From: Clostridium sp. AN503
Lineage (GTDB): Bacteria; Bacillota; Clostridia; Lachnospirales; Lachnospiraceae
Reading direction: 5' to 3'
DNA length: 64,000 nt
Assembly: GCF_040719375.1 (NCBI RefSeq)
Contig: NZ_JBFDTP010000002.1
Coordinates: 1,860,001 to 1,924,000 of the forward strand
Every line of letters starts with the position of its first letter. Position 1 is the first letter of the stretch. The translations under genes were made by a program, and so were the position numbers. The notes beneath the pieces were generated by a model. It saw nothing but the letters and a program-made list of their open reading frames with translations, ran no database searches and was not told the DNA's origin. This document shows positions 43,102 to 52,778 of this stretch, piece by piece.

Positions 43102-43929
43102 TTATTTCCTCCACCGCAGTACCATATTTTCTATCCGGCTTAATATAGCAAACAGAATCAGTCCGATCACTCCGATCACAACCATCCCCGCCATGATAAT
43201 ATCAATCCGCAGAAACTGGCGTCCTGTAAGGATCATATACCCCAGCCCGGAGTTGGAAGCCAGCATCTCCGCCGCTACGAGGGTGGACCAGGACAGCCCC
43301 AGTCCCACCTTCCAGCCGGTAAACACCATCGGCATTGCAGAAGGGACACCCACCCGCATAAAGATCACCCAGTTTTTCGCGCCGCAGGTCTTAGCCACAT
43401 TGATCATTGCCTGGTTTGTCATCTTAATGCCCGCATAAGAATTTAAAACGGTCGCCACAAACGCGGATAAAAACACGATAAACACCTTCGGCGTCAGGCC
43501 GATCCCGAGCAGTACGATCATCAGCGGGATCCAGCTCACCGCAGGAATAGGCCGGATCAGATTAAAAACAGGCCGCACAAATTTGTCCACCGGTTTATAC
43601 CACCCCATTGCAAGCCCCAGGGGCGTACCGATCAGCACCGCATATCCAAAACCCAGAAACGATATTTTCAGGCTTGAGAGTATATGTACAGGAAGGGTCG
43701 CCCCATCCGGGGATTTTGATGAAAATTTACGGATGATCACCTTGATGACCTCTGAAGGCGCCGCAACATACTTCGTCCTCACCCATCCAAACCGTACAGC
43801 ACACTCCCAGACTGCCAGTACGGCAGCAATACTTACAAGAGACAACAGGAAATAGCCGAATTTCTGCTTTTGCAGTCCTCTGCGCTCTCTGTCCACAGAC
43901 TCCTGCATCAGTTCCTGACTCACCGCCAT
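43102..43929 (-). CDS. ABC transporter permease (SsuC/TauC type)
   Basis: A 275-aa permease with RPIPAVSWIPLMIVLLGIGL and the coupling loop AGIKMTNQAMINVAKTCGAKN. It is paralogous to the gene at 42310 and differs mainly in a longer N-terminal cytoplasmic tail. It is second in the operon after the binding protein. Confidence 0.9.
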   Translation of the reverse strand: MAVSQELMQESVDRERRGLQKQKFGYFLLSLVSIAAVLAVWECAVRFGWVRTKYVAAPSEVIKVIIRKFSSKSPDGATLPVHILSSLKISFLGFGYAVLIGTPLGLAMGWYKPVDKFVRPVFNLIRPIPAVSWIPLMIVLLGIGLTPKVFIVFLSAFVATVLNSYAGIKMTNQAMINVAKTCGAKNWVIFMRVGVPSAMPMVFTGWKVGLGLSWSTLVAAEMLASNSGLGYMILTGRQFLRIDIIMAGMVVIGVIGLILFAILSRIENMVLRWRK

Positions 43930-43967
43930 AGTCTTCCTCCCATCATGTTATATAGACAAACCACCGA

Positions 43968-45107
43968 TCATTCCGCCGGAATTGCCACAATATACTCCTC
44001 AGGCATGAGATCCAGCTCTTTGATCCGCTTTAAATCTTCCTCTGTATAGGAACCCTGTTTGATCAGGAAATCCATAATATCCTCAAAGCATTTCATGAGC
44101 CTGCGCTCTCCATTTGCATCCTTTACCATATAGGCTCTGGATTCTTCTACCGTATGGTACGGGATTCCCTGTATCACTGCACGGCACTCATCCATCGTCG
44201 CCGTCACACCGTTATTGTAAAGATGGTCGTAGTAATACTGTACCGTCTCGTCCTCATGCTCCGTCATCCACCGCGCAGCTTTATAATAGATATCAAGCAC
44301 GGTTTCCACCAGCTCAGGATCTTCACAGGCCGCTGCCGTCGCATAGAGTATGGAAGGTGCATCGCCGCCCACCTTATTGCATGTGGCTGCCTTCACAAAT
44401 CCATCGTTTTCCGCATCCACAGATAAAGCCAGCCATGATATCAGGGCGTCTCCCTCTCCAGCCTTAAATGCTGTATTGGCAGAGTTCACTTCCATATTGA
44501 CCACATTGACATCCTCAAGAGTAAGCCCCACTGCCTCCAGCGCACACCCCAATGCATAGTGTCCTGTCGTGTTGACCGGCCCAAGCACCGATATCCCTTT
44601 CCACGTATCCGCAGTCCCGTAAAGGGTAGGATATTCTGGTACATTTCCCTGACCCGCCATCGCGATCGGGCTGTCCTCCCGGACAAAAAGGTCAACCATA
44701 AGATCGTCTGACATGCATGTGCCGATGACGCGCAGATCCATATTCAGCATGCCTACATAGGCTGGCAGTACGCCTCCCGTGCCAAACATCCAGGCATCGG
44801 AAGCCGCAGCTTCCATCTGTGCTCCGCCTGATGTATATACGAGAAACTCAGCGTCAATCCCCGCATCCTGGAACATCCCCTCTTCCTTGGCCACATAAAA
44901 TGGCAGGCTATTCGTGGATGTCTGTAGTCCAAAGGTGACTTTTCTGAGCGCTTCCCCTCCGGCGTTTTGCCCGTTCTGGCTGGCTGCCTCTGTTTCTGCC
45001 TTAGCGCCCGGAGCCGCCTGTTTCTCACCCCCTGAGCCACATGCAGCGGTTACTGTTCCAACTGCCAGCGCCATTAACAACACTATTGTTTTTTTAATTC
45101 GCTTCAT
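43968..45107 (-). CDS. NitT/TauT-family substrate-binding lipoprotein
   Basis: A 379-aa lipoprotein: signal MKRIKKTIVLLMALAVG, lipobox TAAC, an Ala/Glu-rich spacer, then FGLQTSTNSLPFYVAKEEGMFQDAGIDAEF, the usual opening of nitrate/taurine-type binding proteins. It would capture the substrate outside the cell. The ATG at 45107 has AAAAGGAG upstream. It is the first gene of the 11-kb operon to 33917, and the operator-like sites just upstream suggest LacI control. Confidence 0.9.
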   Translation of the reverse strand: MKRIKKTIVLLMALAVGTVTAACGSGGEKQAAPGAKAETEAASQNGQNAGGEALRKVTFGLQTSTNSLPFYVAKEEGMFQDAGIDAEFLVYTSGGAQMEAAASDAWMFGTGGVLPAYVGMLNMDLRVIGTCMSDDLMVDLFVREDSPIAMAGQGNVPEYPTLYGTADTWKGISVLGPVNTTGHYALGCALEAVGLTLEDVNVVNMEVNSANTAFKAGEGDALISWLALSVDAENDGFVKAATCNKVGGDAPSILYATAAACEDPELVETVLDIYYKAARWMTEHEDETVQYYYDHLYNNGVTATMDECRAVIQGIPYHTVEESRAYMVKDANGERRLMKCFEDIMDFLIKQGSYTEEDLKRIKELDLMPEEYIVAIPAE

Positions 45108-45140
45108 AATCTTCTCCTTTTCAAACTGTGCCTCACTTTT

Positions 45141-45162
45141 GTTACGTATACGTTTACGTAAC
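45141..45162. promoter_or_regulatory. LacI-type operator O1 (near the binding-protein gene)
   Basis: A 22-bp near-perfect palindrome, GTTACGTATAC/GTTTACGTAAC, with 10 of 11 positions matching between halves. It lies 34 bp upstream of the binding-protein start codon, and related sites occur at 45315-45331 and 45550-45563. It is probably bound by the LacI protein encoded at 45607. Confidence 0.75.
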
Positions 45163-45314
45163 ATGCATTTTATAGCTTACTGCATACTGAAAGCATCCTG
45201 CAAAGGAAACTTCCACACGATAGTCTGATATATTGAACCGTGGGTTTCCCTTCTGTTCGGTATTATTACCAGATGACAAGCTCCCTCCTTTCCATGATTT
45301 TATATAAAATACAA

Positions 45315-45331
45315 TTACGTAAACGTTTTAC
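45315..45331. promoter_or_regulatory. LacI-type operator O2
   Basis: TTACGTAAACGTTTTAC contains the same TTACGTAAACG core as O1 and a dyad centred on its ACGT. It lies in the middle of the divergent intergenic region, suitable for looping or for direct control of either promoter. Confidence 0.68.
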
Positions 45332-45549
45332 TGGTTGAAATGTTATCATATAGTACCATATTTGTCAATATGTTTTCTATTTTTTTGTTTGTTTTAGTTT
45401 TTTTGCACCTGATTCTTCTTAATAAGCTTTGTGAGGATTGACTTTTTTATGTTTTATCAGTATAATTTAGGATACACTCAACAGATTCTGAGCTTATTAC
45501 AATCTAAACGAACATGAATTTCTGCTGTTTTTGTGTGTGATCCCTTCGT

Positions 45550-45563
45550 AATCGTTTACGTAA
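45550..45563. promoter_or_regulatory. LacI-type operator O3 (near lacI start)
   Basis: ATCGTTTACGTAAT, the core motif read in reverse, lies about 45 bp before the repressor start codon. It suggests autoregulation. The remaining 45170-45540 sequence is AT-rich and I see nothing else certain in it. Confidence 0.65.
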
Positions 45564-45606
45564 TACAGCTGGATAATTACTTTTACTCAAAAGATCAAGG
45601 AGCGCC

Positions 45607-46584
45607 ATGTCAAATATAACCATGAAAGAAGTCGCCGTCAGAGCCGGAGTATCCCTGGCCACGGTATCCCATGTGATCAATGGGACAAGATATGTTTCCA
45701 AAGAAACTACAGAGCGCGTCATGAGCGCGATCAAGGATTTATCCTATGTTCCCAATGTGGCAGCCAGGAGCTTTAAGATGGGAAAGCGGTACATGATCGG
45801 TTTCATCATCCCCAATATAGCAAATAACTTTTACTCTACGATCATTGAAGAGATCGAGACCGTCATCAGCAAAAGGGGCTACTCTCTCCTGCTGTCAAAC
45901 ACAAAGGAGTCACCTGAGAGGGAGCTTAACGCCATCCATACCTTAAGCTCCGGAATGGTGGACGGCCTGATCCTGGCTTCCACCCACCAGAACTACCACG
46001 AGATCAAACCGGCTATCCCGGATCATTTCCCGGTCATCTGTGTAGACCGTGTTCTTGAGGACAATGAAGCAGACGTCGTTGGTATCTCCAGTCAGGATGC
46101 GCTTTATGACGCCGCCAAAACCTTATTGGAATGCGGACACAAAAAGCTTGGATTTATCGCATTCAGCAATATCCGCAGCCCCAACATGGAACGGTTGGAG
46201 AATTTCAAAAAAGCGATCGATAAACTGGGATTTCCTATGGAAAACGTACATATTGAGTACGCTCTGACCGGCACCAACCATGTGTTCCAGCTTGCCGACC
46301 ATCTCTATCAGAATGGCGTGACCGGCATCCTGGCAGCCAATAACCTGATCACCCTTGACCTGATCCGCTGGTCTATGGACCGGCATCTGGCCCTTAAAAC
46401 GGATGTGGATATCATTGGCTATTATGCGGATGAGCTTTTTCCTGAAATGCTGAATATAAGCTCCATACACATGCCCACCAGCAACATGGGCGAGCTTGCC
46501 GGTGAGCTGATGCTGCACCGCCTGCAGCACCCAAATGCCCCGATCGTCAATCATGTGCTCCATTCCAATTTTATCCTGCGCTAA
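45607..46584 (+). CDS. LacI-family transcriptional regulator
   Basis: A 325-aa regulator. The helix-turn-helix reads MKEVAVRAGVSLATVSHVINGTRYVSKETTERV, split over residues 5-37. The sugar-binding part includes YMIGFIIPNIANNFYSTIIEEIE and VDIIGYYADELFPEM. RBS AAGGAG precedes the ATG. It is divergent from the sulfatase/ABC operon with shared operators between, so it most likely controls that operon in response to a sugar-like inducer. Confidence 0.93.
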   Translation: MSNITMKEVAVRAGVSLATVSHVINGTRYVSKETTERVMSAIKDLSYVPNVAARSFKMGKRYMIGFIIPNIANNFYSTIIEEIETVISKRGYSLLLSNTKESPERELNAIHTLSSGMVDGLILASTHQNYHEIKPAIPDHFPVICVDRVLEDNEADVVGISSQDALYDAAKTLLECGHKKLGFIAFSNIRSPNMERLENFKKAIDKLGFPMENVHIEYALTGTNHVFQLADHLYQNGVTGILAANNLITLDLIRWSMDRHLALKTDVDIIGYYADELFPEMLNISSIHMPTSNMGELAGELMLHRLQHPNAPIVNHVLHSNFILR

Positions 46585-46665
46585 GCGAATCTCAGCACGC
46601 GCTGTGTCAAAGATTGTTCTCTTAAAACAGACTCTGCTGAAAAACGGATTTTGCTGATGCATCAT

Positions 46666-46711
46666 AAAAGCCTCCGCCACATGGTATTTCCCATGCAGCG
46701 AAGGCTTTTTT
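46666..46711. terminator. Terminator between convergent lacI and purL
   Basis: AAAAGCCT (46666-46673) pairs with AGGCTTTT (46702-46709), with further GC pairs inside, and is followed by T-runs on both strands. It probably serves both genes. Confidence 0.75.
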
Positions 46712-46727
46712 AGTGATTCATAGATAA

Positions 46728-49700
46728 TTATCTGAAGTACTTTACACCTGACTCAAAGATCTTCATATCCTGCTCCCCATAGATATTCATGGCTACCGCG
46801 TCGCCGCGCCGCTCGGAATGGGCCATCTTGCCGTAGATCCGTCCGTCCGGGCTGGTGATGCCTTCGATCGCCATATAGGAACCGTTGGGGTTCCAGTACT
46901 CATCCATAGTGGGAACACCCTTGGCATCCACATACTGGGTTGCCACCTGACCGTTCTCAAACAGCTTCTTAAGCCATGCGTCGTTTGCCACGAAGCGCCC
47001 TTCGCCGTGGGAAACCGGGGTGGTGTATACCTCTCCCACCGCTGTGCCCTGCAGCCACGGGGACTTGTTGGAGACCACTTTTAAGTTCACATATTTAGAG
47101 ATGTGGCGTCCGATGGTGTTCATCGCCAGGGTCGGTGCATCCGCATCCTGTTCCGCGATCCTGCCCTCCGGGAGCAGTCCCAGCTTGATCAATGCCTGGA
47201 ATCCGTTACAGATGCCCAGCATCAGGCCATCCCTGTCGCTTAAGAGCTTTTCAATCTCTTCTTTGATCACCGCATTGCGGAATACCGTGGCAAAGAACTT
47301 GGCGCTTCCCTCCGGCTCGTCACCTGCCGAGAATCCTCCCGGGAACATGACGATCTGGGCCTGGGAGATATCCTTCTTGTAGCACTCTGCGGACTGTCTG
47401 ATATCCTCCGCCGTTAAGTTCTTAAATACACGGGTAATGACCTTTGCGCCTGCCCGCTCAAAGGCTCTGGCGCTGTCGTACTCGCAGTTGGTTCCCGGGA
47501 ATACCGGGATGAACACGGTCGGCTGGGCCAGCTTGTGGCTGCACACATAGATGCTGTCGGCTCTGTATACCTGATCCACAACCTCCGTCTGCTTTACTCC
47601 GGACTCGGTGGGGAACACATCCTCCAGCGTCCCGGTCCATGCCTGGATCGCCTCATCCATGGAAATAGCCGCCGGGCCATACTCAAATGCTTCTCTGTCT
47701 GTCACCTCACCGATCACCGTGTAGGAGATCGCCAGCTCCCCGACCTTGCCATCCGGAACCTCGCATACAATGTTGCCCCAGCCTGCTGCAAAGAAATCTC
47801 TCGGGTCTACGTTGTGCTCGATCTTGACACCCAGCCTGTTGCCGAACGCCATCTTGCTGACCGCCTCCGCCAGGCCGTGTCCTTCCACCGCATAGGCAGA
47901 GATAATACGGCCTGCTTTGATATCCTCGTGAAGCTTCGCGTATCCGTCCATGATCTGGCTGTAATCCGGCAGGTCATAGGAATCCTTTTCAATCTTAAAT
48001 ACCACCAGCTTGCTTCCGGCTTTCTTAAGCTCCGGCGTGATGATGGTCCTGCTGCTCGCCACGTCCACCGCAAAGGAGACAAGGGTCGGCGGAACATTGA
48101 TCTCCCCGTGCTGCTCGTCATTGAAAGTGCCGGACATGCTGTCCTTGCCGCCGATGGACGGCAGTCCAAAGCCAAGCTGCGCATGGTACGCGCCAAGGAG
48201 GGCCGCAAACGGAGCGCCCCAGCGGGCAGCATCGTCGGTCATACGTTTAAAATACTCCTGGAAGGTGAAACGGATCTTGCTGAAATCACCGCCGCCTGCC
48301 ACGATCTTCGCCACGGAAGAAAGCACCGCATAGATGGAACCGTGGTACGGGCTCCAGCTTGACAGATAGGGATCAAAGCCATAGCTCATCATGGTCACGG
48401 TGTCGGTCTTGCCTTCCAGCACCGGCAGCTTCGCAACCATGGACTGGGTTTCCGTCATCTGGTACTTACCGCCGTAAGGCATGAGTACGGAACCTGCTCC
48501 GATGGAGCCGTCAAACATCTCCACCAGGCCCTTCTGGGAGCATACATTTAGATCTGCAAGGACTTTCAGCCAGGCTTCTCTTACATCGCCGACCTCGCGC
48601 CGCTCAAAGGGATTGCCCTCCTTCACCGGGGTCTCAAGGACTACCTTCGCCTCCTGATGGGCGCCGTTGGTATCCAGGAATGCACGGCTCACATCCACGA
48701 TGGTCTTTCCTCTCCAGTTCATCACCAGACGCGGCTCTTTGGTCACCACCGCAACCGGGATCGCCTCCAGATTCTCTTCCCCGGCATATGCCAGGAACTT
48801 GTCCACATCGGATGGATCAAGGACCACCGCCATACGCTCCTGGGACTCGGAAATAGCGATCTCCGTGCCGTCCAAGCCTGCGTATTTTTTCGGCACCTTG
48901 TCAAGATCGATCTGCAAGCCGTCTGCCAGCTCGCCGATAGCTACGGACACGCCGCCAGCTCCGAAGTCGTTGCATTTTTTAATAATGCTGCTGACCTCCG
49001 GACGGCGGAACAGTCTCTGGATCTTTCTCTCGGTCGGCGCATTGCCCTTCTGGACCTCCGCGCCGCAGACCTCGATGGAGGCTTCTGTATGTACTTTGGA
49101 AGAGCCGGTCGCGCCGCCGATGCCGTCGCGTCCTGTGCGCCCGCCCAGCAGAACAATGATATCGCCCGGATCCGAGGTCAGGCGCTTCACATATTTTCTC
49201 GGAGCAGCGCCCATGACAGCGCCGATCTCCATGCGTTTTGCCACATAGTCGGGATGATAGATCTCTTTTACATATCCGGTGGCAAGGCCGATCTGGTTGC
49301 CGTAGGAGCTGTAGCCGTTTGCTGCGCCGTTTACCAGCTTTCTCTGGGGCAGCTTGCCCTTTAAGGTCTCGGAAAGTGGACGGGTCGGATCTGCCGCGCC
49401 GGTCACGCGCATGGCCTGGTATACATAGGTACGGCCGGAAAGCGGGTCGCGGATCGCACCGCCCAGGCAGGTCGCCGCGCCGCCGAAGGGCTCGATCTCC
49501 GTCGGATGGTTGTGGGTCTCATTTTTAAAGTTGACCAGCCACTCCTCCGTCACGCCGTCGATCTCAACAGGCACAACGATACTGCAGGCATTGATCTCGT
49601 CGGAAACCTCCAGATCCTCAAGCTTTCCTTCTGCGCGCAGTTTCTTCATGGCAAGAAGGGCTAAATCCATCAGGCAGACGAACTTATCGTCACGGCCTTT

Positions 49701-50492
49701 GTAGATCACTTCCCGGTCGGCCAGATACTGGTTGTAGGTGGCCTCGATCGGGGCCTTGTAGTCCCCGTCGGTGATCGTCACGTCCTTAAGCTCCGTGGAG
49801 AAGGTGGTGTGGCGGCAGTGATCGGACCAGTAGGTGTCCAGCACGCGGATCTCCGTCACGGTCGGGTCACGGTGCTCCTCGTCTGTATAGTAGCTCTGGA
49901 TATGCTGAAAATCCTTGAAGGTCATAGCCAGGTTCAGAGAGTCGTAAAGCTCCTTTAACCTGGTCTCGTCGTATTCTGTAAATCCGTCAAAGGACGCCAC
50001 ATCTGCCGGGGTATCGAATACAGTCACCAGGGTAGCGGGCTTTTCACCGGAAGCCTCTCTGGAGTCCACCGGGTTGATACAGAAGCTCTTGACCGCTGCC
50101 TTCTGATCCTCTGTCAATGCGCCGGACAGCACATAGGTGGTGGCTGTGCGGATGACTGGCTCTTCTTCCTCATTCAAGAGCTTCACACACTGTTCTGCGG
50201 AATCCGCCCTCTGGTCAAACTGTCCGGGAAGGTACTCAACGGCAAATACCGTGTCGCCCTCCTCCTTCGGGAAATCCTCCTCATACACAAAATCTACCGG
50301 CGGCTCGGAAAAGATGGTCCCCAGCGCCCGGCGGTAAGTCTCATCAGACAGATTTTCGATATCATAACGGATCAGCACCCGCACATTGGTTACGGTATCA
50401 ATGCTTAAATAGCTGCTGATCTCCTCTCTAAGTTCTCCGGCCTTAACGGCAAATTCAGGTTTCTTCTCTACATATACTCGTCTTACGCTCAT
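46728..50492 (-). CDS. purL: Phosphoribosylformylglycinamidine synthase (large single-chain PurL)
   Basis: A 1254-aa FGAM synthase in one chain: the synthetase part with TWSDHCRHTTFSTEL and FNDFGAGG-like KKCNDFGAGGVSVAIGELADG, and a C-terminal glutaminase with MFPGGFSAGDEPEGSA, MLGICNGFQALIKLGLLP (catalytic Cys) and MAHSERRGDA. It carries out step 4 of purine synthesis. The ATG at 50492 follows AGGAGG by 6 bases. The 172-bp gap upstream contains no purine riboswitch that I can recognise. Confidence 0.95.
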   Translation of the reverse strand: MSVRRVYVEKKPEFAVKAGELREEISSYLSIDTVTNVRVLIRYDIENLSDETYRRALGTIFSEPPVDFVYEEDFPKEEGDTVFAVEYLPGQFDQRADSAEQCVKLLNEEEEPVIRTATTYVLSGALTEDQKAAVKSFCINPVDSREASGEKPATLVTVFDTPADVASFDGFTEYDETRLKELYDSLNLAMTFKDFQHIQSYYTDEEHRDPTVTEIRVLDTYWSDHCRHTTFSTELKDVTITDGDYKAPIEATYNQYLADREVIYKGRDDKFVCLMDLALLAMKKLRAEGKLEDLEVSDEINACSIVVPVEIDGVTEEWLVNFKNETHNHPTEIEPFGGAATCLGGAIRDPLSGRTYVYQAMRVTGAADPTRPLSETLKGKLPQRKLVNGAANGYSSYGNQIGLATGYVKEIYHPDYVAKRMEIGAVMGAAPRKYVKRLTSDPGDIIVLLGGRTGRDGIGGATGSSKVHTEASIEVCGAEVQKGNAPTERKIQRLFRRPEVSSIIKKCNDFGAGGVSVAIGELADGLQIDLDKVPKKYAGLDGTEIAISESQERMAVVLDPSDVDKFLAYAGEENLEAIPVAVVTKEPRLVMNWRGKTIVDVSRAFLDTNGAHQEAKVVLETPVKEGNPFERREVGDVREAWLKVLADLNVCSQKGLVEMFDGSIGAGSVLMPYGGKYQMTETQSMVAKLPVLEGKTDTVTMMSYGFDPYLSSWSPYHGSIYAVLSSVAKIVAGGGDFSKIRFTFQEYFKRMTDDAARWGAPFAALLGAYHAQLGFGLPSIGGKDSMSGTFNDEQHGEINVPPTLVSFAVDVASSRTIITPELKKAGSKLVVFKIEKDSYDLPDYSQIMDGYAKLHEDIKAGRIISAYAVEGHGLAEAVSKMAFGNRLGVKIEHNVDPRDFFAAGWGNIVCEVPDGKVGELAISYTVIGEVTDREAFEYGPAAISMDEAIQAWTGTLEDVFPTESGVKQTEVVDQVYRADSIYVCSHKLAQPTVFIPVFPGTNCEYDSARAFERAGAKVITRVFKNLTAEDIRQSAECYKKDISQAQIVMFPGGFSAGDEPEGSAKFFATVFRNAVIKEEIEKLLSDRDGLMLGICNGFQALIKLGLLPEGRIAEQDADAPTLAMNTIGRHISKYVNLKVVSNKSPWLQGTAVGEVYTTPVSHGEGRFVANDAWLKKLFENGQVATQYVDAKGVPTMDEYWNPNGSYMAIEGITSPDGRIYGKMAHSERRGDAVAMNIYGEQDMKIFESGVKYFR

Positions 50493-50664
50493 GTGATTCC
50501 TCCTGTTGTGGCGGCTTGGTATCCGCGGTCTTTGCAGCACAGCCTGTCCTTTCGAGGTACGTGCAGAATGCTGCATATTTCTTACTCACATCATAGCATA
50601 TCTTTTCTTATAAATAAAATTAATATATTTAATCTCATTTATTAGTAACACTTATTTACAGCAT

Positions 50665-51186
50665 CTATTCTTCCGCATCCGGGCTGACGCTCATGGCGTC
50701 CAGCGTCAGTTTCATGATCGCTTTGATCTCTTCCACCGTCATCTTCATCTTTTCCGCCAGTTCTTCCACAGTGGCTTCCCGGCCCAACTCCTCCGCCATC
50801 CTCTGGGAAACCGTCTGCAGCACGTTCACCCGGGCAAGCATCTCCTCCTCGACCTGGGCTTCCGTCTTCTGTTCCTCCAGTGCTGCTTTTAGACAGGCTT
50901 CGGCCTGTTCTTTGAAAAATGAATTAAAATCACCATTTTCATATTGATCGATCGCTGTAAGGAGGGCTATATTAGCCTCCTGGATCAGATCGCCCATGGG
51001 CAGCCCCTGGTCCGCATATGGTTTTACAAATTCTATGACGGAAGCCAGTTTTCCTTCCATCAGACGGTTCCTGGCCGATTCATCCCCCAGGCGCACCCGG
51101 GAGAGAAGCTCCTCTTCCTCCTCACGGGTGCAGGGAGTGATTGCTGCAACCTCTTCCAGGTACATCTGGTATATATCATCATGCAT
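50665..51186 (-). CDS. Sigma-70-like protein lacking region 4
   Basis: A 173-aa protein. The start IYQMYLEEVAAITPCTREEEEELLSRVRLGDESARNRLMEG resembles region 1.2 and the start of region 2, MGDLIQEANIALLTAIDQYE is region 2.2-like, and AEELGREATVEELAEKMKMTVEEIKAIM is region 3-like. The -10 recognition helix is degenerate (NSFFKEQAEACLKAAL), and no region 4 follows. It may act as an RNA polymerase-binding modulator rather than a promoter-recognising sigma factor. A luxS gene lies upstream. Confidence 0.8.
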   Translation of the reverse strand: MHDDIYQMYLEEVAAITPCTREEEEELLSRVRLGDESARNRLMEGKLASVIEFVKPYADQGLPMGDLIQEANIALLTAIDQYENGDFNSFFKEQAEACLKAALEEQKTEAQVEEEMLARVNVLQTVSQRMAEELGREATVEELAEKMKMTVEEIKAIMKLTLDAMSVSPDAEE

Positions 51187-51225
51187 GATGCTCTCTCCTA
51201 TCTTTTCATGTTTTATACTTAATAC

Positions 51226-51708
51226 TTAGTCCTCCGGATACACCATCCTGGAATCGTCGATCTGATCCAGCACTTCCCGGTAATACTTATCTGCCACAAA
51301 CCGCGCCATCGGCAGGTTCATGTCCAGATAATTGCCGCAGTCCCGCGCGCTGGCGCCCGGCACCTCGCCTTCGTAGCTGCGGATGAAATCAAACATATTG
51401 CGCATAAGCGGCACGATGTCCTGCGGGTCGTAATCTCCTGCTAACAATAGATAAAAACCGGTCCGGCATCCCATAGGGCCAAAGTACAGGACTTTATCCC
51501 GGATGCCTTCCTGGTTGCGCAAAAAAGTGGCTCCCAGGTGCTCGATGGTGTGTATCTCTGCTGTGTTGATCACTGGCTCGGCATTGGGTTGTGTCATGCG
51601 GATGTCGAAGGTGGTGATCACTGTATCTCCTGCTGTATCTTTTCGGGAAACATAAAGTCCCGGAAGCAGTTTTAAATGATCGATCGTAAAGCTGGTTATC
51701 TTTTCCAT
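51226..51708 (-). CDS. luxS: S-ribosylhomocysteine lyase
   Basis: A 160-aa LuxS. The metal site HTIEHLGATFLRN, the catalytic Cys in GPMGCRTGFYLLLAG, and the second metal ligand region GASARDCGNYLDMNL are all present. It cleaves S-ribosylhomocysteine to homocysteine and DPD, the AI-2 precursor, in the activated methyl cycle. Confidence 0.95.
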   Translation of the reverse strand: MEKITSFTIDHLKLLPGLYVSRKDTAGDTVITTFDIRMTQPNAEPVINTAEIHTIEHLGATFLRNQEGIRDKVLYFGPMGCRTGFYLLLAGDYDPQDIVPLMRNMFDFIRSYEGEVPGASARDCGNYLDMNLPMARFVADKYYREVLDQIDDSRMVYPED

Positions 51709-51791
51709 GATGTTCCTCCTGTTTTGGGTTGGGTTCTTGCTACGTTTATCTTATCATCCCCACCCCGTGAAGTAAATTGTTTCTTTAAATA

Positions 51792-52778
51792 TTATCTGTG
51801 CCGGGCATCCGGCCTGATGGATTTAAGTGTCCAGTCCATCTCTATATCATCCAGCATCTGTCTGCGTTCGGGCGTCATTCGATAGTTGGGATTTCCACGG
51901 GCTGCCTGACGCTGTGAGGAAAGCCACATTCCAAGTTTTGTGCCGTCGCCGCAAACAAAATTACTCGGTATGTTCAAATGTCCATTCGCCAAATAGAACG
52001 CTTTGGCAAGGAGATATTTGTTCATCCATTTCGCCTCGAAAGGATTCCATACCATCCCAATCCCATCCAGACGCTTTTTCTGTTCTGCCGTGAGCTTCCT
52101 GCCTCTGTCTTTTCCGCACGTTCTTCTGCGCTGATGTGAAATCCAACTGCCCAGATATTCTCCTTTTGGCGATATATAGGCTGGTGACACCCACAGATTG
52201 CCATACTCACGGTAATAGTTTTCCGCGACTTCAAACATAGCCTCCCATTTATCGCCTCTAACATCCCACTGGGCGCCCATTTTCTCAAGCGCTGCCAACT
52301 GGTAGCGAGCCCTTCGGTTATCAAGCGGATTCCACACGATCCCAAGCTGCTCCAGCATGTAGATCCTGTGGGAAGTTTGCTGGGATGCACGGTATTTTTC
52401 CCTCTGTTTTGAAAGCCACATGCCAAGATTTTCCCCCGCATTCGTTTTATAATCATGCGGGATCATAAGATCACCGTATTCTTCCCTGTAAGCTTTAGCC
52501 AGCTCGTACATGTCCTGCCAGCGTTTTTCAAAAGGCGCCCATAACATACCGGCCTTCTCCAGTTTTTGGATCTGCATCTGAGTCAGTTCATTGTTTCGGT
52601 AAGCCTCCCTTTGTGTGTTGATCCACCCCGCAATGTTGACGCCGGATCTGGTCTTTGCAGATGCCGGGACAAAAAGGTCCCCTGATTCACCACAATGCTC
52701 GCACACCTCCTGAAAGATCCTGTCCCACTTTCTGGATGTGAAATCCCTGTAAGTTTCTAAAATAGCCGGCCTTTCTTT
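51792..52778 (-). pseudogene. Helicase-associated (HA) repeat protein fragment, N-terminus lost
   Basis: The frame is open from just after a TGA at 52779-52781 to 51792. It contains about four HA-type repeats, each W-x(3)-Y-x(2)-A...G-x-L-x(2)-P...LG-x-W-x(3)-QR...LE-x-x-G-x-x-W, plus one shortened repeat around RARYQLAALEKMGAQW. The first repeat already starts at WDRIFQEV, upstream of the only candidate start (GTG 52706), whose RBS is too close. No ATG precedes it. It therefore looks like the tail of a larger protein joined to the next locus by a deletion. Confidence 0.7.

Noticed and set aside
50493..50664. Purine riboswitch upstream of purL
   Set aside because: No recognisable aptamer; the sequence is AT-rich with no clear paired core.
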